DNA of 36,985 nt, taken from assembly GCF_000427785.1 (NCBI RefSeq), contig NZ_ATYR01000003.1, positions 1 through 36,985 on the forward strand. The letters run 5' to 3'. The notes beneath the pieces were generated by a model. That model had not been told where the DNA came from. It saw only the letters and a list, made by a program, of their open reading frames with translations, and did no database searches. A program made the translations under genes and the position numbers. Within the stretch, counting starts at the first letter, position 1; every line of letters begins with the position of its first letter. The DNA comes from Massilia alkalitolerans DSM 17462. Its GTDB lineage: Bacteria; Pseudomonadota; Gammaproteobacteria; Burkholderiales; Burkholderiaceae_D. Below are positions 16,096 through 26,385 of the stretch, in pieces.

Positions 16096-18309
16096 TTATG
16101 CCGAGGCCAGGTCGAACGGCAGCCTGCGCAGGCGCTTGCCGGTCAGGCGGAACACGGCGTTGGCAAAGGCCGGCGCCAGCGGCGGCAGGCCCGGTTCGCC
16201 GACGCCGGTGGGCGGGTCGTTCGACGGCACGATGTGCACCTCGACCTGCGGCATCTCGTGGTGGCGGGCGACGACGTAGTCGCCGAAGTTCTGCTGCTCG
16301 ACCACGCCGTCCTTGAGCGTGATCGCGGCGCCCGGCAGGGTCATGCCCAGGCCCATCAGGGCCGCGCCCTGCACCTGCGCCTCGATCGACAGCGGGTTGA
16401 CCGGCTGGTTGCAGTGCACGCCCGCGACCGCGCGGTGCAGCTTCGGCACGCCGTCGACCACCGAGGCTTCGACCACGTAGGCGACCACCGAGCCGAAGGA
16501 CTCGTGCACCGCCACGCCCCAGGCGCGCCCTTTCGGCAGCTTTTTCGTGCCGTAGCCGGACCTGGCCACCGCCAGGTCGAGCGCCGCGCGGTGACGCAGG
16601 TGCTTCTCGCCCATCAGCTTCTTGCGGTAGGCCACCGGATCCATCCTGGCGATGTGCGCGGCCTCGTCGATCAGGGTCTCCATCACGTAGGCGGTATGGG
16701 TCGAACCAACCGAGCGCCACCACAGCACCGGCACGTTCTGCTTCACGCCCTCGACCGCCAGGTTCAGCGGCACGTCGTAGGGCGCCCCCATGCCCTCGGT
16801 CGTGCTGCCGTCCACGCCGTCCTTGACCATGCCCTGCTCGAACATGGTGCCGGTCATGATCGACTGGCCGACGATCTTGTGGTCCCAGGCCACGATCCGC
16901 CCCTTGCCGTCGATGCCCAGGTCGGCGCGGTGCACGTAGGACGGGCGGTAGTAGCCGCCGCGGATGTCGTCCTCGCGGCTCCACACCAGCTTGACCGGGC
17001 CGCTCTTCCCAAGCGCGCGCCAGGCCTTGGCGATGCGGACCGTGTCGCCGACCCAGTCCGATGCCAGCACCGCACGGCGGCCGAAGCCGCCGCCGGCCAT
17101 CATGGTATTGATTGTCACCTGCTCCGGCTTGAGGCCGAGGATTCCAGCAGCCACCTGCTGGTCGACCGTCTGCGACTGGGTGCCGGCCCAGATCGTGCAG
17201 GAGTCAAGCTTAAGGTCGACCACGCAGTTGAGCGGCTCCATCGGCGCATGCGCCAGGTAGGGGAATTCGTAAACCGCCGAAATCTTGTGGGCAGCGCCGG
17301 CCAGCTGCGACACGTCGGCCTTGCGCGCGAGCGCGCCGCCCGGGGCCTTGGCCAGCTTGCGGAATTCTTCCAGCTGCTGCGCGCTGCTGACTTTCTCGAG
17401 ACCGCTCGTGTCCCACTCGGCCTGCAGCGCCTCGCGGCCCTGCTTCGCCGGCCAGTAGCCTTTCGCGAACACGGCGACGCCGCGGGCGCCGCGGTCCAGG
17501 TCCACTTCCAGCACGTCGACCACGCCCTTCACGGCGCGCGCGGCGGCGGCATCGAACTTTGCTACTTTGGCGCCGAACACCGGTGGGCGCGCCACCAGCA
17601 CGGTCAGGGCATTCTCCGGCGTGAAGTCGATGCCGAACTGCTGGCGGCCGCTCGACTTGGCGCGTGCATCGATGCGGCGCATCGGCTTGCCGATGTAGCG
17701 GTAGGCTTTCGGCTCCTTCAGCACCACGGTGGCGGGCACCGGCTGCTTCATCGCGGCCTCGGCCAGCGAACCGTAGCTCGCCTTCTGGCCGTTCGGGCCG
17801 AGCACCATGCCCTTCGAGGTCGTGCACTTGGCAGGATCGACCTTCCACTGCTCGGCCGCGGCGGCGACCAGCATGGCGCGGGCGCGCGCGCCGATCTCGC
17901 GGTATTGCGTGAAGCCGTGCGCGATGCTGCCCGAGCCGCCGGTGATCTGCATGCCGAAAGCTGGATCCTTGTAGACCTCGCCGGCCGGGGCCAGTTCGCC
18001 GCGCATCTGCGACCAGTCGGCGTCGAGTTCCTCGGCGATCAGCATCGGCAGCGAGGTGTGCACGCCCTGGCCGAATTCGAGGCGGTTGACCATGACGGTG
18101 ATGGTGTTGTCGGGCGCCACGCGCAGGAAGGCGTTCGGTGCGTAGACCTTGGCTTCGGCGGCTTGCGCGAAGCGATGCGCGCCCGGCAGCGTAAAGCCGA
18201 GCACCAGCCCGCCGGTGGCGGCGCCCGCGGTCTTCAGGAAACCACGGCGCGACAAGCCGGCGCCGGCGGAGCGCGCAGCGGCGGCGCGGTCGATCCAGTC
18301 GAATTTCAT
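16096..18309 (-). CDS. molybdenum hydroxylase large subunit (isoquinoline 1-oxidoreductase beta-type)
   Basis: This 737-residue protein is the molybdopterin-binding subunit of an exported aldehyde or N-heterocycle oxidoreductase. The N-terminus has a twin-arginine signal, [10 protein letters not shown], so the folded enzyme is exported by Tat after cofactor loading. Characteristic segments are [24 protein letters not shown] and [14 protein letters not shown], the last with the catalytic glutamate. The frame runs upstream to 18396, but ATG 18309 preceded by GAGGAG starts the Tat signal properly. The small [2Fe-2S] subunit gene is 10 bases upstream. There is no FAD subunit, which fits the IorAB class that passes electrons to a cytochrome. 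The natural substrate is unknown. Confidence 0.92.
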   Translation of the reverse strand: MKFDWIDRAAAARSAGAGLSRRGFLKTAGAATGGLVLGFTLPGAHRFAQAAEAKVYAPNAFLRVAPDNTITVMVNRLEFGQGVHTSLPMLIAEELDADWSQMRGELAPAGEVYKDPAFGMQITGGSGSIAHGFTQYREIGARARAMLVAAAAEQWKVDPAKCTTSKGMVLGPNGQKASYGSLAEAAMKQPVPATVVLKEPKAYRYIGKPMRRIDARAKSSGRQQFGIDFTPENALTVLVARPPVFGAKVAKFDAAAARAVKGVVDVLEVDLDRGARGVAVFAKGYWPAKQGREALQAEWDTSGLEKVSSAQQLEEFRKLAKAPGGALARKADVSQLAGAAHKISAVYEFPYLAHAPMEPLNCVVDLKLDSCTIWAGTQSQTVDQQVAAGILGLKPEQVTINTMMAGGGFGRRAVLASDWVGDTVRIAKAWRALGKSGPVKLVWSREDDIRGGYYRPSYVHRADLGIDGKGRIVAWDHKIVGQSIMTGTMFEQGMVKDGVDGSTTEGMGAPYDVPLNLAVEGVKQNVPVLWWRSVGSTHTAYVMETLIDEAAHIARMDPVAYRKKLMGEKHLRHRAALDLAVARSGYGTKKLPKGRAWGVAVHESFGSVVAYVVEASVVDGVPKLHRAVAGVHCNQPVNPLSIEAQVQGAALMGLGMTLPGAAITLKDGVVEQQNFGDYVVARHHEMPQVEVHIVPSNDPPTGVGEPGLPPLAPAFANAVFRLTGKRLRRLPFDLASA

Positions 18310-18319
18310 CGCGCTCTCC

Positions 18320-18778
18320 TCAGGCCAGGGTCGCGGCGGCATCCTTGATGGCCGCGCGGATCCGTTGGTAGGTGCCGCAGCGGCAGATGTTGCCACTCAT
18401 CGCGTTGTCGATGTCGGCGTCGCTCGGGCGCTTGTTGGTGCGCAGCAGGACCACGGCGCTCATCACCTGGCCGCTCTGGCAGTAGCCGCACTGCGGCACG
18501 TCGTGCTTGACCCAGGCGTCCTGCACGGCCTTGCCGACCCTGTCGTTTTCCATCGCTTCGATGGTGGTGATCTTCATGCCCTGCGCGCTTGATATCGGCG
18601 TGACGCAGGAGCGGATCGGGTTGCCGTCCAGGTGCACGGTGCAGGCGCCGCACAGCGCCGCGCCACAGCCGAACTTGGTGCCGGTCATGTCGAGGTTGTC
18701 GCGCAGCGCCCAGAGGATGGGCGTGCTGGGGTCGGCGTCGACCTGGAGGTCGCGCCCGTTGATGTTCAAGGTGACCAT
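18320..18778 (-). CDS. [2Fe-2S] subunit of molybdenum hydroxylase (isoquinoline 1-oxidoreductase alpha-type)
   Basis: This 152-residue protein carries two [2Fe-2S] clusters that pass electrons from the molybdenum site. The plant-ferredoxin-like motif [18 protein letters not shown] (with SCVTP) holds the first cluster. [13 protein letters not shown] and [11 protein letters not shown] hold the second. It has no signal of its own and should be carried across the membrane by the Tat signal of the large subunit. The start ATG 18778 is preceded by CAGGGAG. It is first in the operon with the large subunit and the MocA-type maturation gene; a palindromic repeat element lies immediately upstream. Confidence 0.94.
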   Translation of the reverse strand: MVTLNINGRDLQVDADPSTPILWALRDNLDMTGTKFGCGAALCGACTVHLDGNPIRSCVTPISSAQGMKITTIEAMENDRVGKAVQDAWVKHDVPQCGYCQSGQVMSAVVLLRTNKRPSDADIDNAMSGNICRCGTYQRIRAAIKDAAATLA

Positions 18779-18819
18779 GTACTGCTCCCTGTTTGGACTA
18801 CGTTGTTGTTATCGTTTTT

Positions 18820-18922
18820 CGTAGGGTGGGCGGGTTTCCCGCCCGCGCGTTCAACCAGCAGGAGCACTGCCATGACGCATGCACTAGTTGAACGCGCGGA
18901 CGGCATAGCCGTCCACCCTACG
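18820..18922 (+). repeat. 103-base inverted repeat with two hairpins (REPIN-like)
   Basis: Outer arms CGTAGGGTGG (18820-18829) and CCACCCTACG (18913-18922) are perfect inverses. Each arm continues into its own hairpin: GGGCGGG-TTT-CCCGCCC (18828-18844) and GGACGGC-ATA-GCCGTCC (18898-18914). These are followed by perfect inner arms GCGCGTTCAAC (18845-18855) and GTTGAACGCGC (18887-18897). The head-to-head pair of palindromes has REPIN architecture but a different sequence from the element at 9617. It fills the gap between the dsbC-like gene and the iorA-like gene. Confidence 0.82.
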
Positions 18923-18926
18923 GTTT

Positions 18927-19646
18927 TTATTTCAGCGACTGCAGCTTGGCTTCCAGCCCCTTCAGGTCGATCGCACCCGGGATGCGGGAACCATCGGTGA
19001 AGAAGATGGCCGGCGTGCCCTGGATACGCAGCTTCTGGCCGAGGGCCACGACCTGGTCGTTCGGCGATTCGCAGCCGGCTGGTGCCGCCGGTGGCAGCTT
19101 GTTGTTGATCATCCAGTCGTCCCAGGCCTTGACGCGGTCGGCGGCGCACCAGATGTTCTTCGACTTCACGAACGAATCCTCGGACAGGATGTTGTACATG
19201 AAGGTGTAGATCGTGACGTTGTCGATTTCCTTGAGCGTGGTCTGGCGCAGACGCTTGCAGTAGCCGCAGTTCGGGTCCTCGAACACGGCGATGACGCGCT
19301 TGCCGTTGCCCTTGACCTGCTTGAGCGCCAGTTCCAGCGGCAGCTCGCTGAACTTGATCTTGTTGACCTCCTCGATGCGGGCGCGGGTCAGGTTGGTCGA
19401 GGTCTTGGTGTCGTAGACGTGGCCGATGAACAGGTAGTCGCCCTTCTTGTCCGTATACAGGATGTCGCCGGCCACGCGCACTTCGTACAGGCCGCTGTAG
19501 GGTGTCTCGCGGATCGATTCGATCTTGGCGCCGCCCAGGCGCGGTTCGAGCGCCTTCTTGATCGTGGCTTCGGTGGTGTTCTGTGCTTCCACGCAGGATG
19601 CAAGCAGCCCCGTCGCCAGCAGAACGGCGACCTTGGTTTTCAACAT
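18927..19646 (-). CDS. DsbC-family periplasmic disulfide isomerase
   Basis: This 239-residue protein rearranges wrong disulfides in exported proteins. The N-terminal dimerisation domain (about 25-80) contains YEVRVAGDILYTDKKGDYL. The thioredoxin-like catalytic domain has FEDPNCGYCKRL, the CGYC active site near residue 125, and the cis-proline loop GTPAIFF. A second cysteine pair (IWCAAD and GCESP) matches the structural disulfide of DsbC. The signal peptide includes LLASC, which resembles a lipobox, so lipid anchoring is possible in place of a soluble periplasmic form. AAGGA precedes ATG. It follows the UbiH-family gene by 17 bases, probably as one transcript. Confidence 0.92.
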   Translation of the reverse strand: MLKTKVAVLLATGLLASCVEAQNTTEATIKKALEPRLGGAKIESIRETPYSGLYEVRVAGDILYTDKKGDYLFIGHVYDTKTSTNLTRARIEEVNKIKFSELPLELALKQVKGNGKRVIAVFEDPNCGYCKRLRQTTLKEIDNVTIYTFMYNILSEDSFVKSKNIWCAADRVKAWDDWMINNKLPPAAPAGCESPNDQVVALGQKLRIQGTPAIFFTDGSRIPGAIDLKGLEAKLQSLK

Positions 19647-19663
19647 GTCAGATCCTTAAGAAA

Positions 19664-20881
19664 TTACTTGCCCATCGCATGCGCCATCAGGCGACGCTTA
19701 ACCGAAGGCAATTTATCGAGCAAGTTTAATCCGAAATTACGCACGACGCGTACCGGTTCGAGGTTGGCGCCGAACAAACGTTCGAGCCCGTCGGTGGCCC
19801 ATTGCATGAGCAGCACGTCTTCCTTGCGCTTGCGGGCATAGCGCGCCAGCACCCGTTCGTCGGCGATGCCGCGCCGGTCTTCGCGCTCGCGCAGCACCTG
19901 CAACAGGTCGACGATGTCGCCGAAGCCCAGGTTCATGCCGTGGCCGGCCAGCGGGTGCACCGCATGGGCGGCGTCGCCCACCAGGGCCACGCGCGGCGCC
20001 ACCAGCGAGTGCGGGCGCACCAGCGCCAGCGGCACCGCCTTGACGGCTTCCGGCTGCAGCGGGCGCAGGGTGCCGAGCTTGTCGTCGGCGTATTCGGCCA
20101 GGCGGATCGCCAGTTCGCCGAGCGACTCGTCCATCAGGGTATCGGCCAGGGTTTCCGGGGCCGACCAGACCAGCGAGACGCGGTTGCCCGGCAGCGGCAG
20201 CAGCGCGACGATGCCATCGGCGCAGGTGAACCACTGGTAGGCCACGCCGTGGTGTGGCTTGTCGCAGGCAAAATTGGTGACGATGGCGCGCTGGTGGTAC
20301 ATCCGGTAATCGACACCGATGTCGCACTGGCCGCGCACCCAGGATTCGCGCCCGTCGGCGCCGACCACCAGTTCGCAGGCGATTTTCGTGCCGTCTTCCA
20401 GCAGCAAGGCGGCCCCCAGCTCGCTGCAGGTCAGGTCGCAGGCGCAGCCGGACACCATCTGGACGTTGGCGGAAAACTTGAGCGCCGCGTCCAGCGCGCC
20501 GTTCAGGTTGCTGTCCTCGACGATCCAGGCCAGCGTGCCGACGTGGGCGCCGAAGGCGTCGAAGCCAAGGTTGCCGCCCTGCTGGCCGTCGCCCTTGATA
20601 TCCATCGCATCGACCGGCTGCACCCGCGCCAGGTCGAGGGCGCCCCAGACCTTGAGCGATGCCAGCAGGTCGTGGGCCGTGTGGTTGAGGGCATAGACAC
20701 GCACATCCCAGGGTCTTTCCGCCGCCGAGGTGCTCGGCGTCTCTGGCGCCGGACGCGCCGGCGGCACCAGGAGGGTGACGCTGTATCCCGACTGGGCAAA
20801 ACCGAGGGCGGCAGTCTTGGCGATGGCGCCGTTGCCGACGATGCAGACGTCGCTGCGGTACTGGGCGGAGGTGGTAGTCAT
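19664..20881 (-). CDS. UbiH/UbiF/Coq6-family FAD-dependent hydroxylase
   Basis: This flavoprotein of about 405 residues belongs to the family that hydroxylates the ubiquinone ring. Motifs are an N-terminal dinucleotide fold (VCIVGNGAIAKTAALG), the mid-protein LVVGADGRESWVR and the strongly diagnostic VALVGDAAHAVHPLAGHG with MNLGFGDI. In the first motif the third glycine is alanine (GNGAIA). A second in-frame ATG at 20890 is possible; I chose 20881. A TATAAT hexamer (20887-20892 on the minus strand) overlaps the upstream ATG, so transcription from it would give little or no leader. Which ring position it modifies cannot be told from sequence. Confidence 0.88.
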   Translation of the reverse strand: MTTTSAQYRSDVCIVGNGAIAKTAALGFAQSGYSVTLLVPPARPAPETPSTSAAERPWDVRVYALNHTAHDLLASLKVWGALDLARVQPVDAMDIKGDGQQGGNLGFDAFGAHVGTLAWIVEDSNLNGALDAALKFSANVQMVSGCACDLTCSELGAALLLEDGTKIACELVVGADGRESWVRGQCDIGVDYRMYHQRAIVTNFACDKPHHGVAYQWFTCADGIVALLPLPGNRVSLVWSAPETLADTLMDESLGELAIRLAEYADDKLGTLRPLQPEAVKAVPLALVRPHSLVAPRVALVGDAAHAVHPLAGHGMNLGFGDIVDLLQVLREREDRRGIADERVLARYARKRKEDVLLMQWATDGLERLFGANLEPVRVVRNFGLNLLDKLPSVKRRLMAHAMGK

Positions 20882-20970
20882 GAAACACATTATAGCGAGA
20901 TGTCAACAGCGCGCTCGGGCATCTGAAGCGTGCCACAGGCGCTTCCCGGCCGCAGCGTGCGCATGGGGGC

Positions 20971-20999
20971 TTGCGCGGATGAGAATCGCTGGCTATAAT
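20971..20999 (+). promoter_or_regulatory. tRNA-Phe promoter
   Basis: TTGCGC (20971-20976), a 17-base spacer and a perfect TATAAT (20994-20999) lie 12 bases before the tRNA. The predicted start is near 21006, leaving a short 5' leader for RNase P to remove. Confidence 0.75.
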
Positions 21000-21011
21000 C
21001 ATGCCTCTCTT

Positions 21012-21087
21012 GGCCTGGTAGCTCAGTTGGTAGAGCAGAGGATTGAAAATCCTTGTGTCGGTGGTTCGATTCCGCCCCGGGCCACCA
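21012..21087 (+). tRNA. tRNA-Phe (anticodon GAA)
   Basis: The 76-base cloverleaf has acceptor strands GGCCTGG and CCGGGCC (one G-T pair), D-arm GCTCAGTTGGTAGAGC, anticodon stem-loop GAGGATTGAAAATCCTT with GAA at 21045-21047, and T-arm GGTTCGATTCC. The CCA end is encoded (21085-21087). A promoter lies upstream and a strong intrinsic terminator begins 11 bases downstream, so it is a single-gene transcription unit. Confidence 0.97.
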
Positions 21088-21097
21088 AGAATTAAAG

Positions 21098-21123
21098 AAC
21101 GCCACCCCTCGGGTGGCGTTTTT
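21098..21123 (+). terminator. intrinsic terminator of tRNA-Phe
   Basis: AACGCCACCC (21098-21107), loop CTC and GGGTGGCGTT (21111-21120) form a perfect 10-bp stem whose last two bases continue into a run of five T (21119-21123). Confidence 0.92.
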
Positions 21124-21140
21124 GCTTTCAAAGGTCTTTC

Positions 21141-21479
21141 ATGCATACCCTGCCTCCCTGCCCCCAATGCCAGTCCACCCTCACCTATGAAGATGGCAGC
21201 GGCCAGTACGTCTGCCCGGAATGCGCCCACGAGTGGCCGGTAGAGGGCGAAGCGCCTGAAGCCGCCAGGGTCTGGCGCGACGCTTCCGGCAATATCCTGC
21301 AGGACGGCGATAGCGTCACCGTCATCAAGGACCTCAAGCTGAAAGGCGGGGGCGGCGTGGTCAAGCAGGGAACCAAGGTCAAGAATATCCGCCTGGTCGA
21401 GGGCGACCACGACATCGACTGCAAGATCGAGGGTTTCGGCGCAATGAGCCTGAAATCGGAGTTCGTGCGCAAGAGCTGA
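21141..21479 (+). CDS. PhnA/YjdM-type zinc-ribbon protein
   Basis: This 112-residue protein has an N-terminal zinc ribbon, with CPQC (residues 7-10) and CPEC (residues 25-28), followed by a PhnA domain containing [21 protein letters not shown] and [13 protein letters not shown]. The family is named after phosphonate genes in E. coli, but PhnA/YjdM has no proven role in phosphonate breakdown, and its true function is unclear. The length and architecture match E. coli YjdM closely. The gene begins 17 bases after the tRNA-Phe terminator, with AAAGG as a weak ribosome site and no separate promoter that I can see. It may be expressed by readthrough past the terminator. Confidence 0.92.
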   Translation: MHTLPPCPQCQSTLTYEDGSGQYVCPECAHEWPVEGEAPEAARVWRDASGNILQDGDSVTVIKDLKLKGGGGVVKQGTKVKNIRLVEGDHDIDCKIEGFGAMSLKSEFVRKS

Positions 21480-21488
21480 GCCCTACTT

Positions 21489-21517
21489 TTGTGCAACCAG
21501 GCAAGATGACTTAAGAT
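21489..21517 (+). promoter_or_regulatory. possible promoter of the YoaK-like gene
   Basis: TTGTGC (21489-21494), 17 bases and TAAGAT (21512-21517) give a moderate sigma-70 match. It is placed 43 bases before the GTG start and just after the phnA-like stop. Confidence 0.4.
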
Positions 21518-21559
21518 AGGTTCATCCATCCTGTCGAACAGCCAAGGGGTAGGCAAGCC

Positions 21560-22315
21560 GTGCCGATCCATTTTGCCAGACGCCTTACCGGGCACAAGCG
21601 CAGCGTCGATGCCAACAGGCATCTCGGTGTCACCCTGGCATTTATTGCAGGCGCCATCAACGCGGGCGGTTTTCTCGCGGTGCAGCAGTACACCTCGCAC
21701 ATGACCGGTATCGTGTCGGGCATGGCGGATCACCTGGCGCTGGGGGACTATGCGCTGGTACTGGCCGGCTTCGGCGCGATCCTGTCCTTCCTGCTGGGCG
21801 CCACCTGCACCGCCCTGATGGTCAGCCACGCGCGCCAGCGCCGCATGCACAGCGAATACGCCCTGCCCTTGCTGCTCGAGGCCCTGCTCCTGCTCGGCTT
21901 TGGCCTGCTTGGCGGCCACCTTGCCACGATCGAAGGCCTGTTCGTGCCGCTGACCGTCATGCTGCTGTGTTTCATCATGGGCCTGCAGAATGCCTTGATC
22001 ACCAAGCTGTCCAGGGCCGAGATCAGGACGACCCACATGACCGGCATCATCACCGACATCGGCATCGAACTGGGGAAAATGGCGTATCGCCGGGTGGCGC
22101 CCGGCGCCGGCAGGGTCGTGCCGAACCGGGACCGGCTCGGGATCCATACCATGCTGGTGCTGTCCTTCTTCTTCGGCGGCGTGATCGGCGCGCTGGGATT
22201 CGCGCACATCGGCTACCGCTCGACGGTGCCGCTTGCGGTCGTCCTGTGCGTGCTGGCGATCGTTCCGGCACTCGACGACCTGGCACGACTGCGGCGCCGG
22301 CGCGCCAGAAAATAA
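21560..22315 (+). CDS. YoaK/DUF1275 family membrane protein
   Basis: This 251-residue inner-membrane protein has about six hydrophobic segments. Family landmarks are FIAGAINAGGFLAVQQYTSHMTG near the start and its internal echo, MGLQNALITKLSRAEIRTTHMTGIITDIG. The two THMTG/SHMTG repeats are typical of DUF1275. No biochemical function is established for the family; a transporter role is only supposed. GTG 21560 is the probable start, with AAGGGGT upstream. It ends next to a hairpin that mainly terminates the opposite strand. Confidence 0.9.
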   Translation: MPIHFARRLTGHKRSVDANRHLGVTLAFIAGAINAGGFLAVQQYTSHMTGIVSGMADHLALGDYALVLAGFGAILSFLLGATCTALMVSHARQRRMHSEYALPLLLEALLLLGFGLLGGHLATIEGLFVPLTVMLLCFIMGLQNALITKLSRAEIRTTHMTGIITDIGIELGKMAYRRVAPGAGRVVPNRDRLGIHTMLVLSFFFGGVIGALGFAHIGYRSTVPLAVVLCVLAIVPALDDLARLRRRRARK

Positions 22316-22339
22316 AACGCCACCGCGTACGGTGGCGTT
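22308..22339 (-). terminator. intrinsic terminator of the M28 peptidase unit
   Basis: AACGCCACC and GGTGGCGTT (22316-22339) form a perfect 9-bp stem with a 6-base loop. Read on the minus strand it is followed by TTATTTT, so it ends the leftward lipoprotein-abgT-M28 transcript 19 bases after the peptidase stop. On the plus strand no T-run follows, so it is at best a weak terminator for the YoaK-like gene. Confidence 0.8.
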
Positions 22340-22357
22340 CATCCTGTCCAGGGCCGC

Positions 22358-24019
<1,662 letters not shown>

Positions 24020-24044
24020 GTTGTAGCGATTAACGGTATTGCCT

Positions 24045-25637
24045 TCAGCTTGCCGCCGGGTAGGTGTAGGTCGAGCCGACGCCCAGCGGAATGTCCAGCG
24101 CCCAGAAGCCGAGCAGGAACGCGGTCCAGCATACCAGCATCGCCACCGAGTACGGCAGCATCAGGGCGATGAGCGTGCCGATGCCGGTCGACTGCACATA
24201 TTTTCTGCAGAACACGATAATCAGCGGGAAGTAAGGCAGCAGCGGCGTGATGATGTTGGTCGAGGAGTCGCCCACGCGGTAGGCGGCCTGGGTGAAGTCC
24301 GGCGAGACGCCGAGTTCCATCAGCATCGGCACCATCACCGAGCCGATCAGCGCCCACTTGGCGGAAGCCGAGCCGACGAACAGGTTGACGGTCGCCGTCA
24401 GGAAGACGATGCCGGCCAGGGTGACGCCCATCGGGAAGGCCATCTCCTTCAGCCACAAGGCGCCCTTGATCGCCAGCAGCGCACCCAGGTTCGACTGCCC
24501 GAAGGCGAAGATGAACTGGGCGCAGAAGAAGGCCATGACCACGTAGTAGCCCATGCCGCTCATGGCGTGGCTCATCCCCTTGACGATGTCGCGGTGGTTT
24601 TTCGCGGTGCCGGCGACGTAGCCGTACACCACGCCCGGGATCAGGAAGAAGATGAAGATCAGCGGAACGATCGACTGCATCAGGGGCGCCGCTGCGTTCG
24701 TGATCTCGCGCGTTTCCGGTGCGCGCCATGCCGAGCCTTCCGGCACGATCGACCAGGCCAGCAGCACCAGGCTGGCGACCATTGCGATGCCGGCCCAGCG
24801 CAGGCCCTTGCGCTCCCGAGGCTGCAGCTCATCCATCTTGGGCAGGTCGGCCGGATCCGCATCGACCACGGCGGTTTTCGCCAGGCGCGGTTCGATGACT
24901 TTGTCGGTGAGGAACCAGCCGACCATGACCACCAGGAACAGCGATGCCGTCGTGAAGTAGTAATTATTCAGGGGGTTGATGACGACTGCGGCGGCGGCCG
25001 GATCGGACGAGAGCCGCGCGGCCACCTGGGTCAGGCCGGCCAGCAGCGGATCGAGGCTGGAGGGCAGGAAGAAGGTGGCCGAGAAGCCGCCGGACACGCC
25101 GAAAAAGGCGGCCGAGATGCCGGCCAGCGGATGGCGTCCGGCGGCGTAGAAGATGACGGCGCCCAGCGGGATCACCAGCACGTAGCCGGCATCGACGGCG
25201 ACGTGGCTCAGCACGCCGACGGCGACCAGTACCGGCGTGAGCAGGCGCCGTGGCGTCACGGACAGGATCTTGCGCAGGCCGGCGTTGATGAAGCCGGTGT
25301 ATTCCGCCACGCCCAGGCCCAGCATCGCCACCAGCACCACGCCCAGCGGCGGGAAGGTGACGAAGGTGTTGACCATGCGCGCGGTGAAATCGGTCAGGGC
25401 GGTGGGCGCCAGCAGATTCTTGACCTGGATGGCCTGGCCGGAGCGCGGATCGATCTCGGTGAACACCATGCCCGACATCGCCCAGGATGTGAGCCAGACC
25501 ACGGCCAGCAGGAGGGCAAACAGGATCGCGGGATCGGGCAGCTTGTTGCCGACCTTTTCGATCAGGTTCAGGATGCGGTTCAGTGCGCCGGTTTTCCCGG
25601 CGGGTGCTTGCGTTTGCGTCAGCGTTTGTTCGGCCAT
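24045..25637 (-). CDS. AbgT family transporter
   Basis: This 530-residue inner-membrane protein has about eleven or twelve hydrophobic segments and the AbgT family patterns. These include ILNLIEKVGNKLPDPAILFA near the N-terminus, GLGVAEYTGFINAGLRK, LLTPVLVAVGVLSHVAVDAG, SSLDPLLAGLTQ and NPLNNYYFTTASLF. E. coli AbgT imports p-aminobenzoyl-glutamate, and some relatives (MtrF, YdaH) export sulfonamides. Here the M28 peptidase gene follows by 25 bases, and the usual AbgA/AbgB M20 hydrolases are not adjacent. The cargo is therefore better described as unknown, perhaps dipeptide-like. AAGGGT precedes ATG 25637. The lipoprotein gene 47 bases upstream is on the same strand. Confidence 0.93.
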   Translation of the reverse strand: MAEQTLTQTQAPAGKTGALNRILNLIEKVGNKLPDPAILFALLLAVVWLTSWAMSGMVFTEIDPRSGQAIQVKNLLAPTALTDFTARMVNTFVTFPPLGVVLVAMLGLGVAEYTGFINAGLRKILSVTPRRLLTPVLVAVGVLSHVAVDAGYVLVIPLGAVIFYAAGRHPLAGISAAFFGVSGGFSATFFLPSSLDPLLAGLTQVAARLSSDPAAAAVVINPLNNYYFTTASLFLVVMVGWFLTDKVIEPRLAKTAVVDADPADLPKMDELQPRERKGLRWAGIAMVASLVLLAWSIVPEGSAWRAPETREITNAAAPLMQSIVPLIFIFFLIPGVVYGYVAGTAKNHRDIVKGMSHAMSGMGYYVVMAFFCAQFIFAFGQSNLGALLAIKGALWLKEMAFPMGVTLAGIVFLTATVNLFVGSASAKWALIGSVMVPMLMELGVSPDFTQAAYRVGDSSTNIITPLLPYFPLIIVFCRKYVQSTGIGTLIALMLPYSVAMLVCWTAFLLGFWALDIPLGVGSTYTYPAAS

Positions 25638-25684
25638 TGCATACCCTTGTGTTCAGGCGACGAAGGTCGTGGTTGAAGAAAAAA

Positions 25685-26224
25685 TCAGCCGGAAACGCGC
25701 TTGAGGACGAATTCCGCGCGTGGCTTGTCATGACGGTCCAGGCGATAGGTCAGCACGCTGCCATCCTGGCTGAGGCTGACGGTCCAGACATTGGTCTCGG
25801 CGCCGGGAACGAGTTTGGCGGTGTAGGCATCGGCCAGGAAGGCCTGGGAACGGGCGGTCCCGCCTTCGCGCGCCATGCCGCCGTACATGGTCACCGTATC
25901 CGGCGTGCCGTCCGGGTGGCGGTGGTCGTGGCGCAGCTCCAGCCCTGCCGGCGGACGGGTGAAGATCCAGGTGCGCGAGCGGTTTTCGCCGACCTGCACC
26001 GGCATCCGTACCGCATCCGCTGTACAGACGACCTCGGTCGAAATGGTCTTGTTGGCGAATTCGCTGTTGGGATCGATCGCATACGAGAGCGCGCCTTCGA
26101 AGCGCTGGCCGCACATGCCTTGCAGCGTGGCCATGAAGCCGTCGCGGGCGTCAAGGGGTGGCGGAGCGGTGGCGCAGCCGGCCAGCAGGACGGCGGCGGC
26201 GAGAGCGGGAAGCAGAGAGCGCAT
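25685..26224 (-). CDS. uncharacterised lipoprotein
   Basis: This 179-residue protein starts with a textbook lipoprotein signal ending in LLAGC and then APPPLDARDGF. The mature part is compact, with two cysteines (MCGQRF and VVCTAD) that could form a disulfide. It is rich in beta-strand-like stretches, ending in TYRLDRHDKPRAEFVLKRV. I do not recognise a named family, although similar small secreted proteins are common in this group. The open frame extends far upstream, but only ATG 26224 yields the signal peptide. It is the first gene of the leftward run with abgT and M28, which hints at an envelope role. Confidence 0.75.
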   Translation of the reverse strand: MRSLLPALAAAVLLAGCATAPPPLDARDGFMATLQGMCGQRFEGALSYAIDPNSEFANKTISTEVVCTADAVRMPVQVGENRSRTWIFTRPPAGLELRHDHRHPDGTPDTVTMYGGMAREGGTARSQAFLADAYTAKLVPGAETNVWTVSLSQDGSVLTYRLDRHDKPRAEFVLKRVSG

Positions 26225-26385
26225 GGTGGCCTGTTGCTTGTTGGACAAACTGTGAGAGTAGCACAGCAGTCCGGCGCCTTGGCCAGAAAAAATCGATGGC
26301 CCTGCCCCGTGTTTACGCTCGGGCGCAGCACTCGACACGGGCCGATGCGATAATGCCGCATCGCTCAACCACTGCGGAGAACGCC
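26225..26385. other. divergent intergenic region with two hairpins
   Basis: This 161-base gap separates a leftward lipoprotein gene from a rightward VOC gene. It contains CCCGTGT/ACACGGG arms (26306-26342) and, closely after, CGATGCG-ATAATGC-CGCATCG (26343-26363), which lies in the 5' region of the VOC transcript. A -10-like GATAAT sits in the second loop. No convincing -35 is visible on either strand. Confidence 0.45.
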
